Positions 16,099 to 23,938 of a DNA stretch of 30,109 nt are shown piece by piece (the stretch's first letter is position 1; each line of letters opens with the position of its first letter). The notes beneath the pieces are model-generated. The model saw nothing but the letters and a program-made list of their open reading frames with translations, did not search any database and had not been told where the DNA came from. Origin of the DNA: an uncultured Bacilli bacterium (GTDB lineage Bacteria; Bacillota_I; Bacilli_A; RF39; UBA660). A program made the translations under genes and the position numbers. The stretch is from positions 1 through 30,109 of the forward strand of contig CAKOKM010000015.1 of the NCBI GenBank assembly GCA_934091015.1, given 5' to 3'.

Positions 16099-17496
16099 AT
16101 GTTTGAATATAAATTAAATGATAGAATATTTGTTGCTGATGTTTATGATAGAGAGACCAATATAGGATATATATATTTTAAATTAATTACATATGGTAAT
16201 AAAATTTATGCTGAAGAGGTATCTAGTAAAATAATATTTCCAATAAGCAGTGAAATATATAGTGCTAGTTTATATGAATTAGTTAATGGTACTAAATTTC
16301 AATTTTATGTTAATACATTTAGCGAGTTACGTATAGGTAGTGATGGAAATATATATGGTAGTAATATTTCCAAATGGAAAAATAATTTAGCAGCAAAAGA
16401 AATTGATTTTAAAACTTTATCTGAATATTGTAATGAATATATTCATTGCTTTGATTATGTAATTCATAGTGATGAAATAATAAAATTAAATGAAAGAATA
16501 AATGGTGATGTGAATATGGAAAATAAAGATTTTGATAAAATCTATGAACCTAGTGTTGAAAAAAATACAATTAAAAAAGTTCCAAAAGTATGTCAAGATA
16601 TGAATAGTAGAACAAATCTTACCAATGTAGTCGGTAGAGAAAAAGAAATAAGAGACCTGATAAAAGTTTCATGTATACTTGGTAAATCAGTTATCCTTTT
16701 AGGTGAAGCGGGTGTTGGTAAAACTGCTATTGTTGATGGTTTAGTAAATGAAATTAACCAAACTAATAAACAATTTCTTAAAGATAAAATAGTTTATGGA
16801 TTAAATATTGGTAGTTTATTAGCGGGTACAAAATATAGAGGAGAATTTGAAGACAAGTTAGAAGATGTCATAAAGTTTGCCCAAAAATATAATCAAAACG
16901 TTATTTTATTTATTGACGAAATACACACATTATACAATTTAGGAAGAACTGAAGATAGCCCAATAGATGCTATTAATATTTTAAAACCATATATTGAAAA
17001 AGGTGAAATAACTATTATTGGTGCAACTACTTATGAAGAATATGATGAAAGTATTGCTAGAGATAAAGCCTTTGCTAGTAGATTAACAATTAATAATGTA
17101 AAACCATTAGATAATCGTAACGTTCAATTAATAATTATGAATTATATTTTACTTTTAGAAAGAAAATATAATATAAAAGTCAACTTAACTAAGGCTGAGT
17201 TAATTAGTCTTACTGAAGAATTAATAAATGTTGCTAAACATCAAGATGCTAGATATAAAATTCTTCCAATTAGAATTATCAAAAGAATTGTAGAATCTGC
17301 TTTCGCAGAAGCAATCTATGAAGAACATTCAGGAGTTGAATTAGAAGATTTTATTAGTGCTATTCTAGATAGTAACGAATTAAAATTAAAAGATAAAAAA
17401 GAATATGCATCAAGTATAAAAAATAAATTAAATAGTGTTGAACCACAAAACAATAACTCACAAAATAATAAATTATATGTTTTATCTTCTAAATAA
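16099..17496 (+). CDS. Single-ring ClpA/ClpB D1-like AAA+ ATPase with novel N-terminal domain
   Basis: A 465-residue protein with an unrecognised N-terminal domain (about 1-165) and one AAA+ module closely related to the first ring of ClpA/B/C. Seen are VGREKEI, Walker A GEAGVGKTA (about 202-210), the substrate-pore loop AGTKYRGEFEDKL, Walker B ILFIDEIHTL (about 268-277), sensor 1 IIGATTYEEY, and an arginine-finger segment ARDKAFASRL. The Clp N-domain, the second AAA ring and the ClpP-binding loop are all absent, so it is an unfoldase or remodeller that does not feed ClpP. The Asn-rich C-tail is low complexity. It follows the two-pass membrane protein in one transcript, and a strong terminator closes the pair. 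MoxR-like remodellers have comparable size but lack the KYRG pore loop. Confidence 0.85.
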   Translation: MFEYKLNDRIFVADVYDRETNIGYIYFKLITYGNKIYAEEVSSKIIFPISSEIYSASLYELVNGTKFQFYVNTFSELRIGSDGNIYGSNISKWKNNLAAKEIDFKTLSEYCNEYIHCFDYVIHSDEIIKLNERINGDVNMENKDFDKIYEPSVEKNTIKKVPKVCQDMNSRTNLTNVVGREKEIRDLIKVSCILGKSVILLGEAGVGKTAIVDGLVNEINQTNKQFLKDKIVYGLNIGSLLAGTKYRGEFEDKLEDVIKFAQKYNQNVILFIDEIHTLYNLGRTEDSPIDAINILKPYIEKGEITIIGATTYEEYDESIARDKAFASRLTINNVKPLDNRNVQLIIMNYILLLERKYNIKVNLTKAELISLTEELINVAKHQDARYKILPIRIIKRIVESAFAEAIYEEHSGVELEDFISAILDSNELKLKDKKEYASSIKNKLNSVEPQNNNSQNNKLYVLSSK

Positions 17497-17498
17497 TT

Positions 17499-17540
17499 AA
17501 GATTAATAATTTAAAAGGTTATGTTATTAATCTTTTTATT
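17499..17540 (+). terminator. Terminator of the AAA+ pair
   Basis: Perfect 11-base stem AAGATTAATAA (17499-17509) / TTATTAATCTT (17524-17534) with a T-rich tail. It covers the in-frame ATG at 17521, ruling that out as a start for the next gene. Confidence 0.88.
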
Positions 17541-17567
17541 TACATTAATTTTCATATGTTATATATT
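17539..17567 (+). promoter_or_regulatory. Promoter of the LiaF-like gene pair
   Basis: TTTACA (17539-17544), 17-base spacer, TATATT (17562-17567). It starts within the tail of the preceding terminator. Confidence 0.75.
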
Positions 17568-17592
17568 AATGATAGGAAAGGAAAGAGGTATA

Positions 17593-18276
17593 ATGAAGAA
17601 TTTTAAAAACATTTTATGGGGATTAATCTTAATAATTATTGGATTAATTTTAGGAGGTAATTCACTAGGATTATTTAATATTAATATCTTTTTTGATGGC
17701 TGGTGGACTTTATTTATAATCATTCCATCATTCGTAGGTTTAATAACAGAAGATGATAAAACTGGAAATGCAATATGGATGGTAATTGGATTATTATTAT
17801 TAGCTGGAGCAAACGATATTATCAATTTTGATTTAGTATGGAAAATGATAATACCTATAATCATTATTATAGCCGGTTTAAGTTTAATATTTAAAGATAC
17901 ATTTAATTCTAGTGTAAGTAAATCAATCAAAAAACTTAATTCAAAAATAAACAAAGATGATGGAATTAATGCTACATTTTCTAATCAAAATATTAAATTA
18001 GATGATGAAGAATTTAAAGGAACTAATTTAAATGCCATATTTGGCGGTATAAAATTAGATTTAAGAAATGCAACAATAAAAGATGATGTTGTTATTAATG
18101 CTTGCTGTGTTTTTGGTGGAATTGATATTTTAGTTCCTGATGGATATAAAATAAAAATTAAATCAAGTTCATTATTCGGAGGAGTTTCTAATACCAAAAA
18201 AGTTAAAAACACCGAAAAATCTAAAACTATATTTATTGATGCTAATTGTTTATTTGGAGGAGTAACTATTAAATGA
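17593..18276 (+). CDS. LiaF-like membrane protein
   Basis: A 227-residue protein with four hydrophobic helices in the first 110 residues (ILWGLILIIIGLILGG; WWTLFIIIPSFVGLI; IWMVIGLLLLAGA; MIIPIIIIIAGLSLIF) and a soluble C-terminal domain with repeated FGG turns (AIFGGIKLDLR, CVFGGIDILVP, SLFGGVS, CLFGGVTIK). This is the LiaF/YvqF C-terminal beta-solenoid layout. LiaF modulates the LiaRS cell-envelope stress response in Bacillus; no LiaR/LiaS genes are in the window, so here it may act alone or with a distant kinase. Start 17593 has AAGAGGT seven bases upstream. Its TGA stop overlaps the next start as ATGA. Confidence 0.85.
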   Translation: MKNFKNILWGLILIIIGLILGGNSLGLFNINIFFDGWWTLFIIIPSFVGLITEDDKTGNAIWMVIGLLLLAGANDIINFDLVWKMIIPIIIIIAGLSLIFKDTFNSSVSKSIKKLNSKINKDDGINATFSNQNIKLDDEEFKGTNLNAIFGGIKLDLRNATIKDDVVINACCVFGGIDILVPDGYKIKIKSSSLFGGVSNTKKVKNTEKSKTIFIDANCLFGGVTIK

Positions 18277-19100
18277 CAACTACTCAAAAAATAATTAAAT
18301 ATTTAGCAATTGCTTTTGCTTTATTTTTAGTAATCAGTATTTTTTCAATTATATTTGGTTTAAGTCACGAAATAATAAGTTCGATAAATAATGATGAAAA
18401 AGAAAGCGAATTATTAAAAGAATATACTACAATATCAAATAATGTTAATAATGTTGAATCATTTAAAATAGATATTTCTAATGATGATATTGAAATTAAA
18501 GAAGGAGAAAAGTTTGAAGTCAAAACTAATGATCCTGATGTTAAATTTTATCATGAAAATAGTAAAGTGAAAATTAAGTCAGATAAAACATTTAGTTGGC
18601 ACATTAATAATTCATCCAGAGGAACTATTGTAATATATCTTCCAAATGAATTTAAGATTAGTGAATTAGATATTGATTTAGGTGCTGGTAAAATAGATAT
18701 AGATAAAATATTTGTAGAAACATTATTAATGGATTTAGGTGCCGGAACAATGACAGCAAAAGAAATAAATGTTTATGAAAAAGCAATGATAAATGGTGGT
18801 GCAGGTAACATTAATATTAATTCCGGTATAATAAATAACCTTAATTTGAAATTAGGAGCTGGTAATGCTACTATTTATAGTGACTTAACTGGATCAAATA
18901 CTTTAACAACTGGGGTAGGCAAATTAAATTTAGGGTTAAGTCGAAGTAAAGATAATTATAGATTTGATATAAATAAAGGTTTAGGTAATATAATATTAAA
19001 TGATTTTGATGTTTCAGAAGATACATTAATAGGTGATGGAGAAACTAAAATAAAAATAAGTGGTGCCGTCGGAAATATTATTATAAACACTGCTGAATAA
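18273..19100 (+). CDS. Membrane-anchored DUF4097-like beta-solenoid protein
   Basis: A 275-residue protein with one N-terminal membrane helix (about 8-30, no lipobox) and an extracytoplasmic domain built of short repeats around LGAG/GGAG turns (DLGAGKIDIDKI, DLGAGTMTAKEI, NGGAGNINI, KLGAGNATI, TGVGKLNLG, KGLGNIIL). This is the DUF4097 ('putative adhesin') pattern, a right-handed beta-solenoid fold. Its start overlaps the LiaF-like gene by four bases (ATGA), so they are coupled. LiaF-like and DUF4097 proteins often occur together near envelope-stress regulators; a sensing or membrane-protection role is inferred, not shown. Confidence 0.82.
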   Translation: MTTTQKIIKYLAIAFALFLVISIFSIIFGLSHEIISSINNDEKESELLKEYTTISNNVNNVESFKIDISNDDIEIKEGEKFEVKTNDPDVKFYHENSKVKIKSDKTFSWHINNSSRGTIVIYLPNEFKISELDIDLGAGKIDIDKIFVETLLMDLGAGTMTAKEINVYEKAMINGGAGNININSGIINNLNLKLGAGNATIYSDLTGSNTLTTGVGKLNLGLSRSKDNYRFDINKGLGNIILNDFDVSEDTLIGDGETKIKISGAVGNIIINTAE

Positions 19101-19165
19101 TTAATCATTTAATAAAGTAAAAGCAAATATTATAACAATAAAATAAATTGATAATAGGTAACTTT

Positions 19166-19202
19166 AAATAATCATTCTATAATATAAAGTGATTATTTTT
19201 AT
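19166..19202 (+). terminator. Terminator of the LiaF-like pair
   Basis: Perfect nine-base stem AAATAATCA (19166-19174) / TGATTATTT (19190-19198), then T residues. Confidence 0.75.
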
Positions 19203-19237
19203 AAAAATAAATTAGAAATAAAATAAGAGAATAAGAT

Positions 19238-19275
19238 AATAACCAAAATTATAACAAATATTTTGGATTGTTATT
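19238..19275. repeat. Bulged inverted repeat upstream of the SBP-VWA operon
   Basis: AATAA-CCAAAAT (19238-19249) pairs with ATTTTGG (19260-19266) and TTATT (19271-19275), leaving ATTG bulged. It is not followed by a T run, so it is not a terminator on the plus strand; purpose unknown. Confidence 0.5.
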
Positions 19276-19286
19276 ACATATTAAAC

Positions 19287-19312
19287 AAGAGTACATAAAA
19301 TGTACTTTTTTA
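19287..19312 (+). terminator. Second terminator, just before the SBP-VWA promoter
   Basis: Stem 19287-19295 / 19301-19309 (core AGTACA/TGTACT, one G-U pair), five-base loop and T tail. With the 19166 terminator it shields the operon from upstream transcription. Confidence 0.75.
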
Positions 19313-19313
19313 A

Positions 19314-19342
19314 TTGAGTTTATTTTTTACTAATGATATACT
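19314..19342 (+). promoter_or_regulatory. Promoter of the SBP-VWA/XpaC/TelA operon
   Basis: TTGAGT (19314-19319), 17-base spacer, TATACT (19337-19342) with extended TGA at 19334-19336. It begins two bases after the preceding terminator. Confidence 0.82.
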
Positions 19343-19365
19343 TTTAGTTAGAGGATGGATATGTG

Positions 19366-20943
19366 ATGAATAATAAAAATAAAATTCTTTTTATAGCGCT
19401 TGTTATAACATTCTTGTTTGTCTGCGTTGTAGGAGATATGTTAAGTAATAAAATGATTGAAGTTGTTGAAAGTAAAAGATTAAATATCTTAGCTTCTGCA
19501 AGTATGAAACCTTTAGAAAATAAAATATATAAAAAAGGATATGAAATAAATTTTACATATATGGGTGATATTGATATTGTTGATGAATTAAATACCAATG
19601 CCAAAAGTTACGATGGAGTATGGATATCAAATTCAATGTGGCTATATATGTTAGAAAATCAATATTTAACAAGTAATTCTAAATCTATTGCAATTAGTCC
19701 AATCGTGTTAGGAATTCGTAAAAGTAAAGCTAAATCACTAAATTTAATTGGAAAAGAATTAACTAATGATGATATAGTTACTTTAGTTAAAAATAAAAAA
19801 ATAAAATATGTTATGCCATCTGTTACAAGCACAAATACCGGAGCAACAGCCTACATTGGCTTTTTAAATTCACTTGCTGGTAATCCAGAAATATTAACTG
19901 AAACAATGCTTGATAACACTAAATTAGTTACGGAACTTAAAAATTTATTTTCTGGTACTTTAAGAGTAAGTGGAGATGAAGAATATCTTAAAGAAATGTT
20001 CATAAATAATGATGATTACGAAGCAATTATCACCGATGAAGCATCATTAATAGATATAAATAAAAAATTAATAGATGAAGATAAAGAAGAATTATATTTA
20101 TTCTATCCTAAAGATGGACTATCAATAAATGATATGACACTTGCATTTATTAGTAATGATAAATCTAAAGAAAATGATTTTATAAATTTTCAAAACTTCC
20201 TATTAAGTGAAAGTGGACAAGAATTATTAGAAGAAAATGGTTATCGTACTTGGTATGGTGGAGTAAGTAGTAAAGCCAATCCGAAAGTATTTAATCCAGA
20301 CTGGGGAATAGATACTGAAAAATATTTAAATGTAACTAATTTCCCATCTAAAAAAGTTATTACAAAAGCAATAAATGTTTATATTGAAAGTTTAAGAAAA
20401 CCAACTCATGCTGTTTTCTGTTTAGATTATTCAGGAAGTATGTCAGGAGAAGGTATCCAAGAATTAAGAGATGCTATGAACTATATTTTAAATAGTGAAG
20501 AAGCATCTAAAGATAGATTACAATTTTCTAAAGGTGATAAAATAACGGTTATAACATTTAGTACAAAAGTAACAAATATTTGGAATACCTTAGAAGGAAC
20601 ATACACAACTGAATTAATAAATAACATTAACAAATATAGTGTTGGCGGTTCGACCGCATTATATGATGCTGTTCAAAAAGGATTAGAAATATTAAATAAA
20701 GAAACTGATGACTATACAACTACAATTATCGCTATGACTGATGGTTATATAAATGAAGGAAGCTTTAATACATTATCAAAATATTACAAAACACTTAATA
20801 AAGAAATTCCTGTTTACAGTATTACATTCGGTGATGCTAGTGAAAAACAATTAGATAAAATAGCTAAACTTACCAACGCCAAAATATTTGATGGTAAAGA
20901 AAATCTACTTAAAGCCTTTAAAGAAGTAAGGAGCTATAATTAA
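19366..20943 (+). CDS. Membrane-anchored solute-binding protein/VWA fusion
   Basis: A 525-residue protein in three parts: an N-terminal membrane anchor (about 6-26, no lipobox Cys), a solute-binding-protein fold of the SBP_bac_11 type (about 35-320; STNTGATAYIGFLNSL ligand-loop region), and a C-terminal von Willebrand A domain (about 345-525). The VWA has an intact metal site: DYSGSMS with Asp354, Ser356 and Ser358, the GGSTALYDA Thr, and MTDG. The fold faces outside the cell, so both domains would bind extracellular ligands or partners. No ABC permease is nearby, so transport is unlikely. The start may be ATG 19366 or GTG 19363; AGAGGA suits both. First gene of a five-gene operon; its binding domain is paralogous to the gene at 21558. 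Confidence 0.87.
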   Translation: MNNKNKILFIALVITFLFVCVVGDMLSNKMIEVVESKRLNILASASMKPLENKIYKKGYEINFTYMGDIDIVDELNTNAKSYDGVWISNSMWLYMLENQYLTSNSKSIAISPIVLGIRKSKAKSLNLIGKELTNDDIVTLVKNKKIKYVMPSVTSTNTGATAYIGFLNSLAGNPEILTETMLDNTKLVTELKNLFSGTLRVSGDEEYLKEMFINNDDYEAIITDEASLIDINKKLIDEDKEELYLFYPKDGLSINDMTLAFISNDKSKENDFINFQNFLLSESGQELLEENGYRTWYGGVSSKANPKVFNPDWGIDTEKYLNVTNFPSKKVITKAINVYIESLRKPTHAVFCLDYSGSMSGEGIQELRDAMNYILNSEEASKDRLQFSKGDKITVITFSTKVTNIWNTLEGTYTTELINNINKYSVGGSTALYDAVQKGLEILNKETDDYTTTIIAMTDGYINEGSFNTLSKYYKTLNKEIPVYSITFGDASEKQLDKIAKLTNAKIFDGKENLLKAFKEVRSYN

Positions 20944-20944
20944 A

Positions 20945-21565
20945 ATGAAAGTAAAGTATAAAGAAGCTGTATCAGCCGTTGTAGGAAGTGCCTTCTTTGC
21001 TGTACCTTATTTAGCACTTTCACTTCCTTTATTGCCTTCTGCATTAATAGGAACCGGTGCATTTATTGCTGGAGAGTTATTGCTAAGCAGTGATGAAGAA
21101 AAACAAATGCTAACCGAATCGGTAAAAAAGACACTTGATAAGGCTAAAAATGAATCAAAAGATATTTACAATATGCGTAATAAGATTGAAGATAATGATT
21201 TAAAAAAGAATTTAATTAGTATAAGCAATAGTGCTAATAAAATAATAAGTACCATTGAAAAAGAACCTAAAAAAATTAGAAAAATAGCTAACTTTTTCGA
21301 CTATTATTTACCAGTAACGTTAAGCATAATTAAAAGATATGATGAAATAGAAAATCAAAATTTATCATCAAAAGAGATGAAAGAATTTATATCATCTACA
21401 AAGTTAATGTTAAAATCAGCTGATGAAGCATTTAATAAAATACTTGAAAGATTGTATCAAAATGATATGATAAATATAGATGCTGACATGAAAGTATTTA
21501 ATTCAATGCTTAAAGCCGATGGTTATGATGATGAAGAAATTATAAAGGAGGATAACAATGAATAA
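20945..21565 (+). CDS. XpaC-like protein (halogen-hydrolase family name)
   Basis: A 206-residue protein with a hydrophobic N-terminal hairpin (about 8-50) and a helical cytoplasmic domain ending in a Asp-rich segment, INIDADMKVFNSMLKADGYDDEE. Hairpin plus this C-terminal DxDxxxxVLxxxLKxDG pattern matches the XpaC/5-bromo-4-chloroindolyl phosphate hydrolysis family. The family name reflects an old assay; a true enzyme activity is doubtful as I see no catalytic motif. In B. subtilis xpaC lies beside yaaN, a TelA homologue; here a TelA gene follows one gene later, so the partnership is kept. It begins two bases after the VWA gene stop and overlaps the next gene by eight bases. Confidence 0.78.
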   Translation: MKVKYKEAVSAVVGSAFFAVPYLALSLPLLPSALIGTGAFIAGELLLSSDEEKQMLTESVKKTLDKAKNESKDIYNMRNKIEDNDLKKNLISISNSANKIISTIEKEPKKIRKIANFFDYYLPVTLSIIKRYDEIENQNLSSKEMKEFISSTKLMLKSADEAFNKILERLYQNDMINIDADMKVFNSMLKADGYDDEEIIKEDNNE

Positions 21566-22745
21566 AAAAATAATTGGAGTAAGTATTTTTATTCTTCTAA
21601 TAGGAGTAATTGTTGGAATAAAATATTTTAGTGGTAATAAAGATGTTTTAAATTCCAATCTAACAACTATATACGTTGCAACAGGAGGAGGTAAAGAAGA
21701 TTTTATTTCTGACAAAGAAGTATCAAAGATATTAGCAAAAAAATATAAAATTCAAGTTGTATATGATAATTGGAGTAATGGTAAAACTATTACAAAACCA
21801 TTAATTAGAGAAAGTGTTAATTTAGGAAATAACGATGTAATAGCAAAAATTAAAAATGGTGAAAATATTACTATCAATAGTGATAGTGTTAGTAAATATG
21901 ATGCACTATTTACATCTGATCAAAGATTCTATGATTATTATAAATTATCACCAGATAAAACTAAAAATGAATCAGATCGTTATTATGTATTAGATGGTGG
22001 TTTAACACTTAACACGCCAATCGTAATATATAGTTGGAAAGAAGTAGTAAATGCTTTAATTAAAGAAGAAATTGTGACTAATGAAAATGGTGTTTATTAT
22101 ATTACTAATATGTACAAATTAATTGAATATATTCTAGCTGGTAAAAAATGGAAAGATATTGGATTAACTGATTTATATGGAAATATCAATATAGCATCAA
22201 CTGATCCAGTATCATCATCTCCAGGAGCGACATATTATGGATTATTATTATCAATATTAAGTGGTGGAGAAATAAATGATCAAACTCTTGAAGCAAATCT
22301 GAAAAAATTAAAAGTATTCTATCAAAAGAGTGGATATATGAACAACACACCAGCGGATCTTTTTGAAAGATATTTAAAAACAGGTATGGGTGGAGAACCA
22401 ATGATTGTTGATTATGAAAAAAGTATTATAGATTTTGCAAATTCCAATCCATCTGGTTTTAGTCAAGTTAAAGATGATATCGTAGTTTTATATCCTAAAC
22501 CAACTATTTGGAATTCTCACTGTTTAACAATATTTAGTGAAAATGGTAAGAAATTATTAGCAGCTTTTGAAGATGAAGAAATAAGTCGTATTGCCTGGGA
22601 AAAATATGGATTTAGAACAGGTGTTACTGGAACAAGTGTAAGTACAACTGATTTAGGAATAGGTATTCCAAGTAAAATAACAAGTACTGTAACAAGTTTA
22701 AAAATGTCATACTATAATGAATTAATAGATTATTTAAGTAAGTAG
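21558..22745 (+). CDS. Membrane-anchored solute-binding protein paralogue
   Basis: A 395-residue protein with an N-terminal membrane helix (about 5-23, no lipobox) and an SBP_bac_11-like binding fold. It aligns with the binding half of the VWA fusion encoded upstream: SPGATYYGLLLSI against NTGATAYIGFLNS, PMIVDYEKSIIDF against AIITDEASLIDI, and KYGFRTG against NGYRTW. It lacks the VWA domain. The two probably arose by duplication and may bind the same or related ligands, or pair with each other at the cell surface. AAAGGAGG precedes the ATG; it overlaps the XpaC-like gene by eight bases and lies nine bases before telA. No transporter genes are present. Confidence 0.82.
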   Translation: MNKKIIGVSIFILLIGVIVGIKYFSGNKDVLNSNLTTIYVATGGGKEDFISDKEVSKILAKKYKIQVVYDNWSNGKTITKPLIRESVNLGNNDVIAKIKNGENITINSDSVSKYDALFTSDQRFYDYYKLSPDKTKNESDRYYVLDGGLTLNTPIVIYSWKEVVNALIKEEIVTNENGVYYITNMYKLIEYILAGKKWKDIGLTDLYGNINIASTDPVSSSPGATYYGLLLSILSGGEINDQTLEANLKKLKVFYQKSGYMNNTPADLFERYLKTGMGGEPMIVDYEKSIIDFANSNPSGFSQVKDDIVVLYPKPTIWNSHCLTIFSENGKKLLAAFEDEEISRIAWEKYGFRTGVTGTSVSTTDLGIGIPSKITSTVTSLKMSYYNELIDYLSK

Positions 22746-22754
22746 GAGGAAAAA

Positions 22755-23903
22755 ATGAATTTAGAATTAAAAGTAGAAGACAAATTAAAGGAAGAAAATA
22801 TTAGTAATTTAACTCAAAATAGTAAAGAAGTAACTGATGAAAAGATTGAAAAATCATTAAATTATGATGAATTATCAGAAAGTGAGAAAAAAGCTGTTGA
22901 TGAATTTATCACAAAAATTAATGTAATGGATCAAAATATAGTTCTTCAATACGGAGCAAAAGCTCAAAATAAAATTAGTGCTTTTTCTGATACAGTTCTA
23001 GAAGATGTTAAAACCAAAGATATTGGAGACACTGGTGATTTACTTGCAAGTTTAGTAGGTGAAATTAAATCATTCAATTCTTCTATCGGAACATCAAAAA
23101 AAGGAATCTTTAAATTATTTAACAGTGCTAAGAAAGAAATTAGTACGATTATTGCTAAATATAATAAAATTGAAAAAAATGTTGATGCAATAGAAAGTAA
23201 TTTAGAAAAAAATAAAGTTACTTTATTAAAAGATATTACTTTATTTGATACAATGTATGATAAAAATTTAGAATATTTTAAAGAAATATCTTTATATATA
23301 ATAGCCGGCGAAAGAAAATTAGAAGAACTAAAAAATAAAACATTACCAGAAGCAAAAGCAAAATTTGAAGAAACGCATGATCAATTAGATGCCCAAAAAA
23401 TTCAAGATTTAGAAAATCAAATTAATAGATTTGAAAAGAAAATTTATGACTTAAAAACTACAAGAATTATATCTATTCAAATGGCACCACAAATTAGGTT
23501 ACTTCAAAATAATGATGCCGAACTAGTAGAAAAAATTCAAAGTTCAATAACTAATACAATTCCATTATGGAAAAATCAAATGGTACTTGCGTTAGGTATA
23601 AGCAATTCAAAGAAAGCTTTAGAATCACAACAAGCTGTTTCAAATTTAACTAATGAAATGTTAAAGAAAAATAGTGAAACATTAAAACAAGGCTCAATTG
23701 AAGTAGCAAAAGAAGCTGAAAAAGCAATTATTGATATTGAAACTCTTAAGAAAACAAATCAAGATTTAATTGAAACCATCGATAGTGTCATCAAAATTCA
23801 CGAAGAAGGTCATGCTAAGAGAATGGAAGCAGAAGCCGAACTTGAAAATATTGAAAAGGAATTAAAGAGTAAATTAATTGAAATAAATTTACCAAAAGCA
23901 TAA
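22755..23903 (+). CDS. TelA-family (toxic anion resistance) protein
   Basis: A 382-residue, almost wholly alpha-helical cytosolic protein of the TelA/YaaN/KlaC family. Typical segments are the N-terminal LSESEKKAVDEFITKINVMD, VSNLTNEMLKKNSETLKQGSIEVAKEAE and the long coiled coils in between. TelA was named for tellurite resistance on plasmids, but chromosomal members are tied to general envelope and metal stress; the molecular activity is unknown. It carries no membrane helix, so contact with the membrane proteins of this operon would be through XpaC or anchors' cytoplasmic tails. GGAGG lies before the ATG, and the stop codon sits inside a terminator hairpin. Confidence 0.92.
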   Translation: MNLELKVEDKLKEENISNLTQNSKEVTDEKIEKSLNYDELSESEKKAVDEFITKINVMDQNIVLQYGAKAQNKISAFSDTVLEDVKTKDIGDTGDLLASLVGEIKSFNSSIGTSKKGIFKLFNSAKKEISTIIAKYNKIEKNVDAIESNLEKNKVTLLKDITLFDTMYDKNLEYFKEISLYIIAGERKLEELKNKTLPEAKAKFEETHDQLDAQKIQDLENQINRFEKKIYDLKTTRIISIQMAPQIRLLQNNDAELVEKIQSSITNTIPLWKNQMVLALGISNSKKALESQQAVSNLTNEMLKKNSETLKQGSIEVAKEAEKAIIDIETLKKTNQDLIETIDSVIKIHEEGHAKRMEAEAELENIEKELKSKLIEINLPKA

Positions 23904-23918
23904 TATCTATGCTTTTTT
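23894..23918 (+). terminator. Attenuating terminator between telA and the AAA+ gene
   Basis: Perfect nine-base stem AAAAGCATA (23894-23902) / TATGCTTTT (23908-23916), five-base loop, T tail. It overlaps the telA stop codon, and the next gene starts 21 bases later with no promoter visible between. Confidence 0.85.
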
Positions 23919-23938
23919 CTTAAATAAAGGAGATACAA

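Noticed and set aside
17559..18287. Two long minus-strand open frames opposite the LiaF-like gene
   Set aside because: They arise from the hydrophobic codons of the real gene and lack start signals.
19366..22745. ABC importer operon built on the two solute-binding proteins
   Set aside because: No permease or nucleotide-binding subunit is present, both proteins are anchored by a helix instead of a lipobox, and one is fused to VWA.
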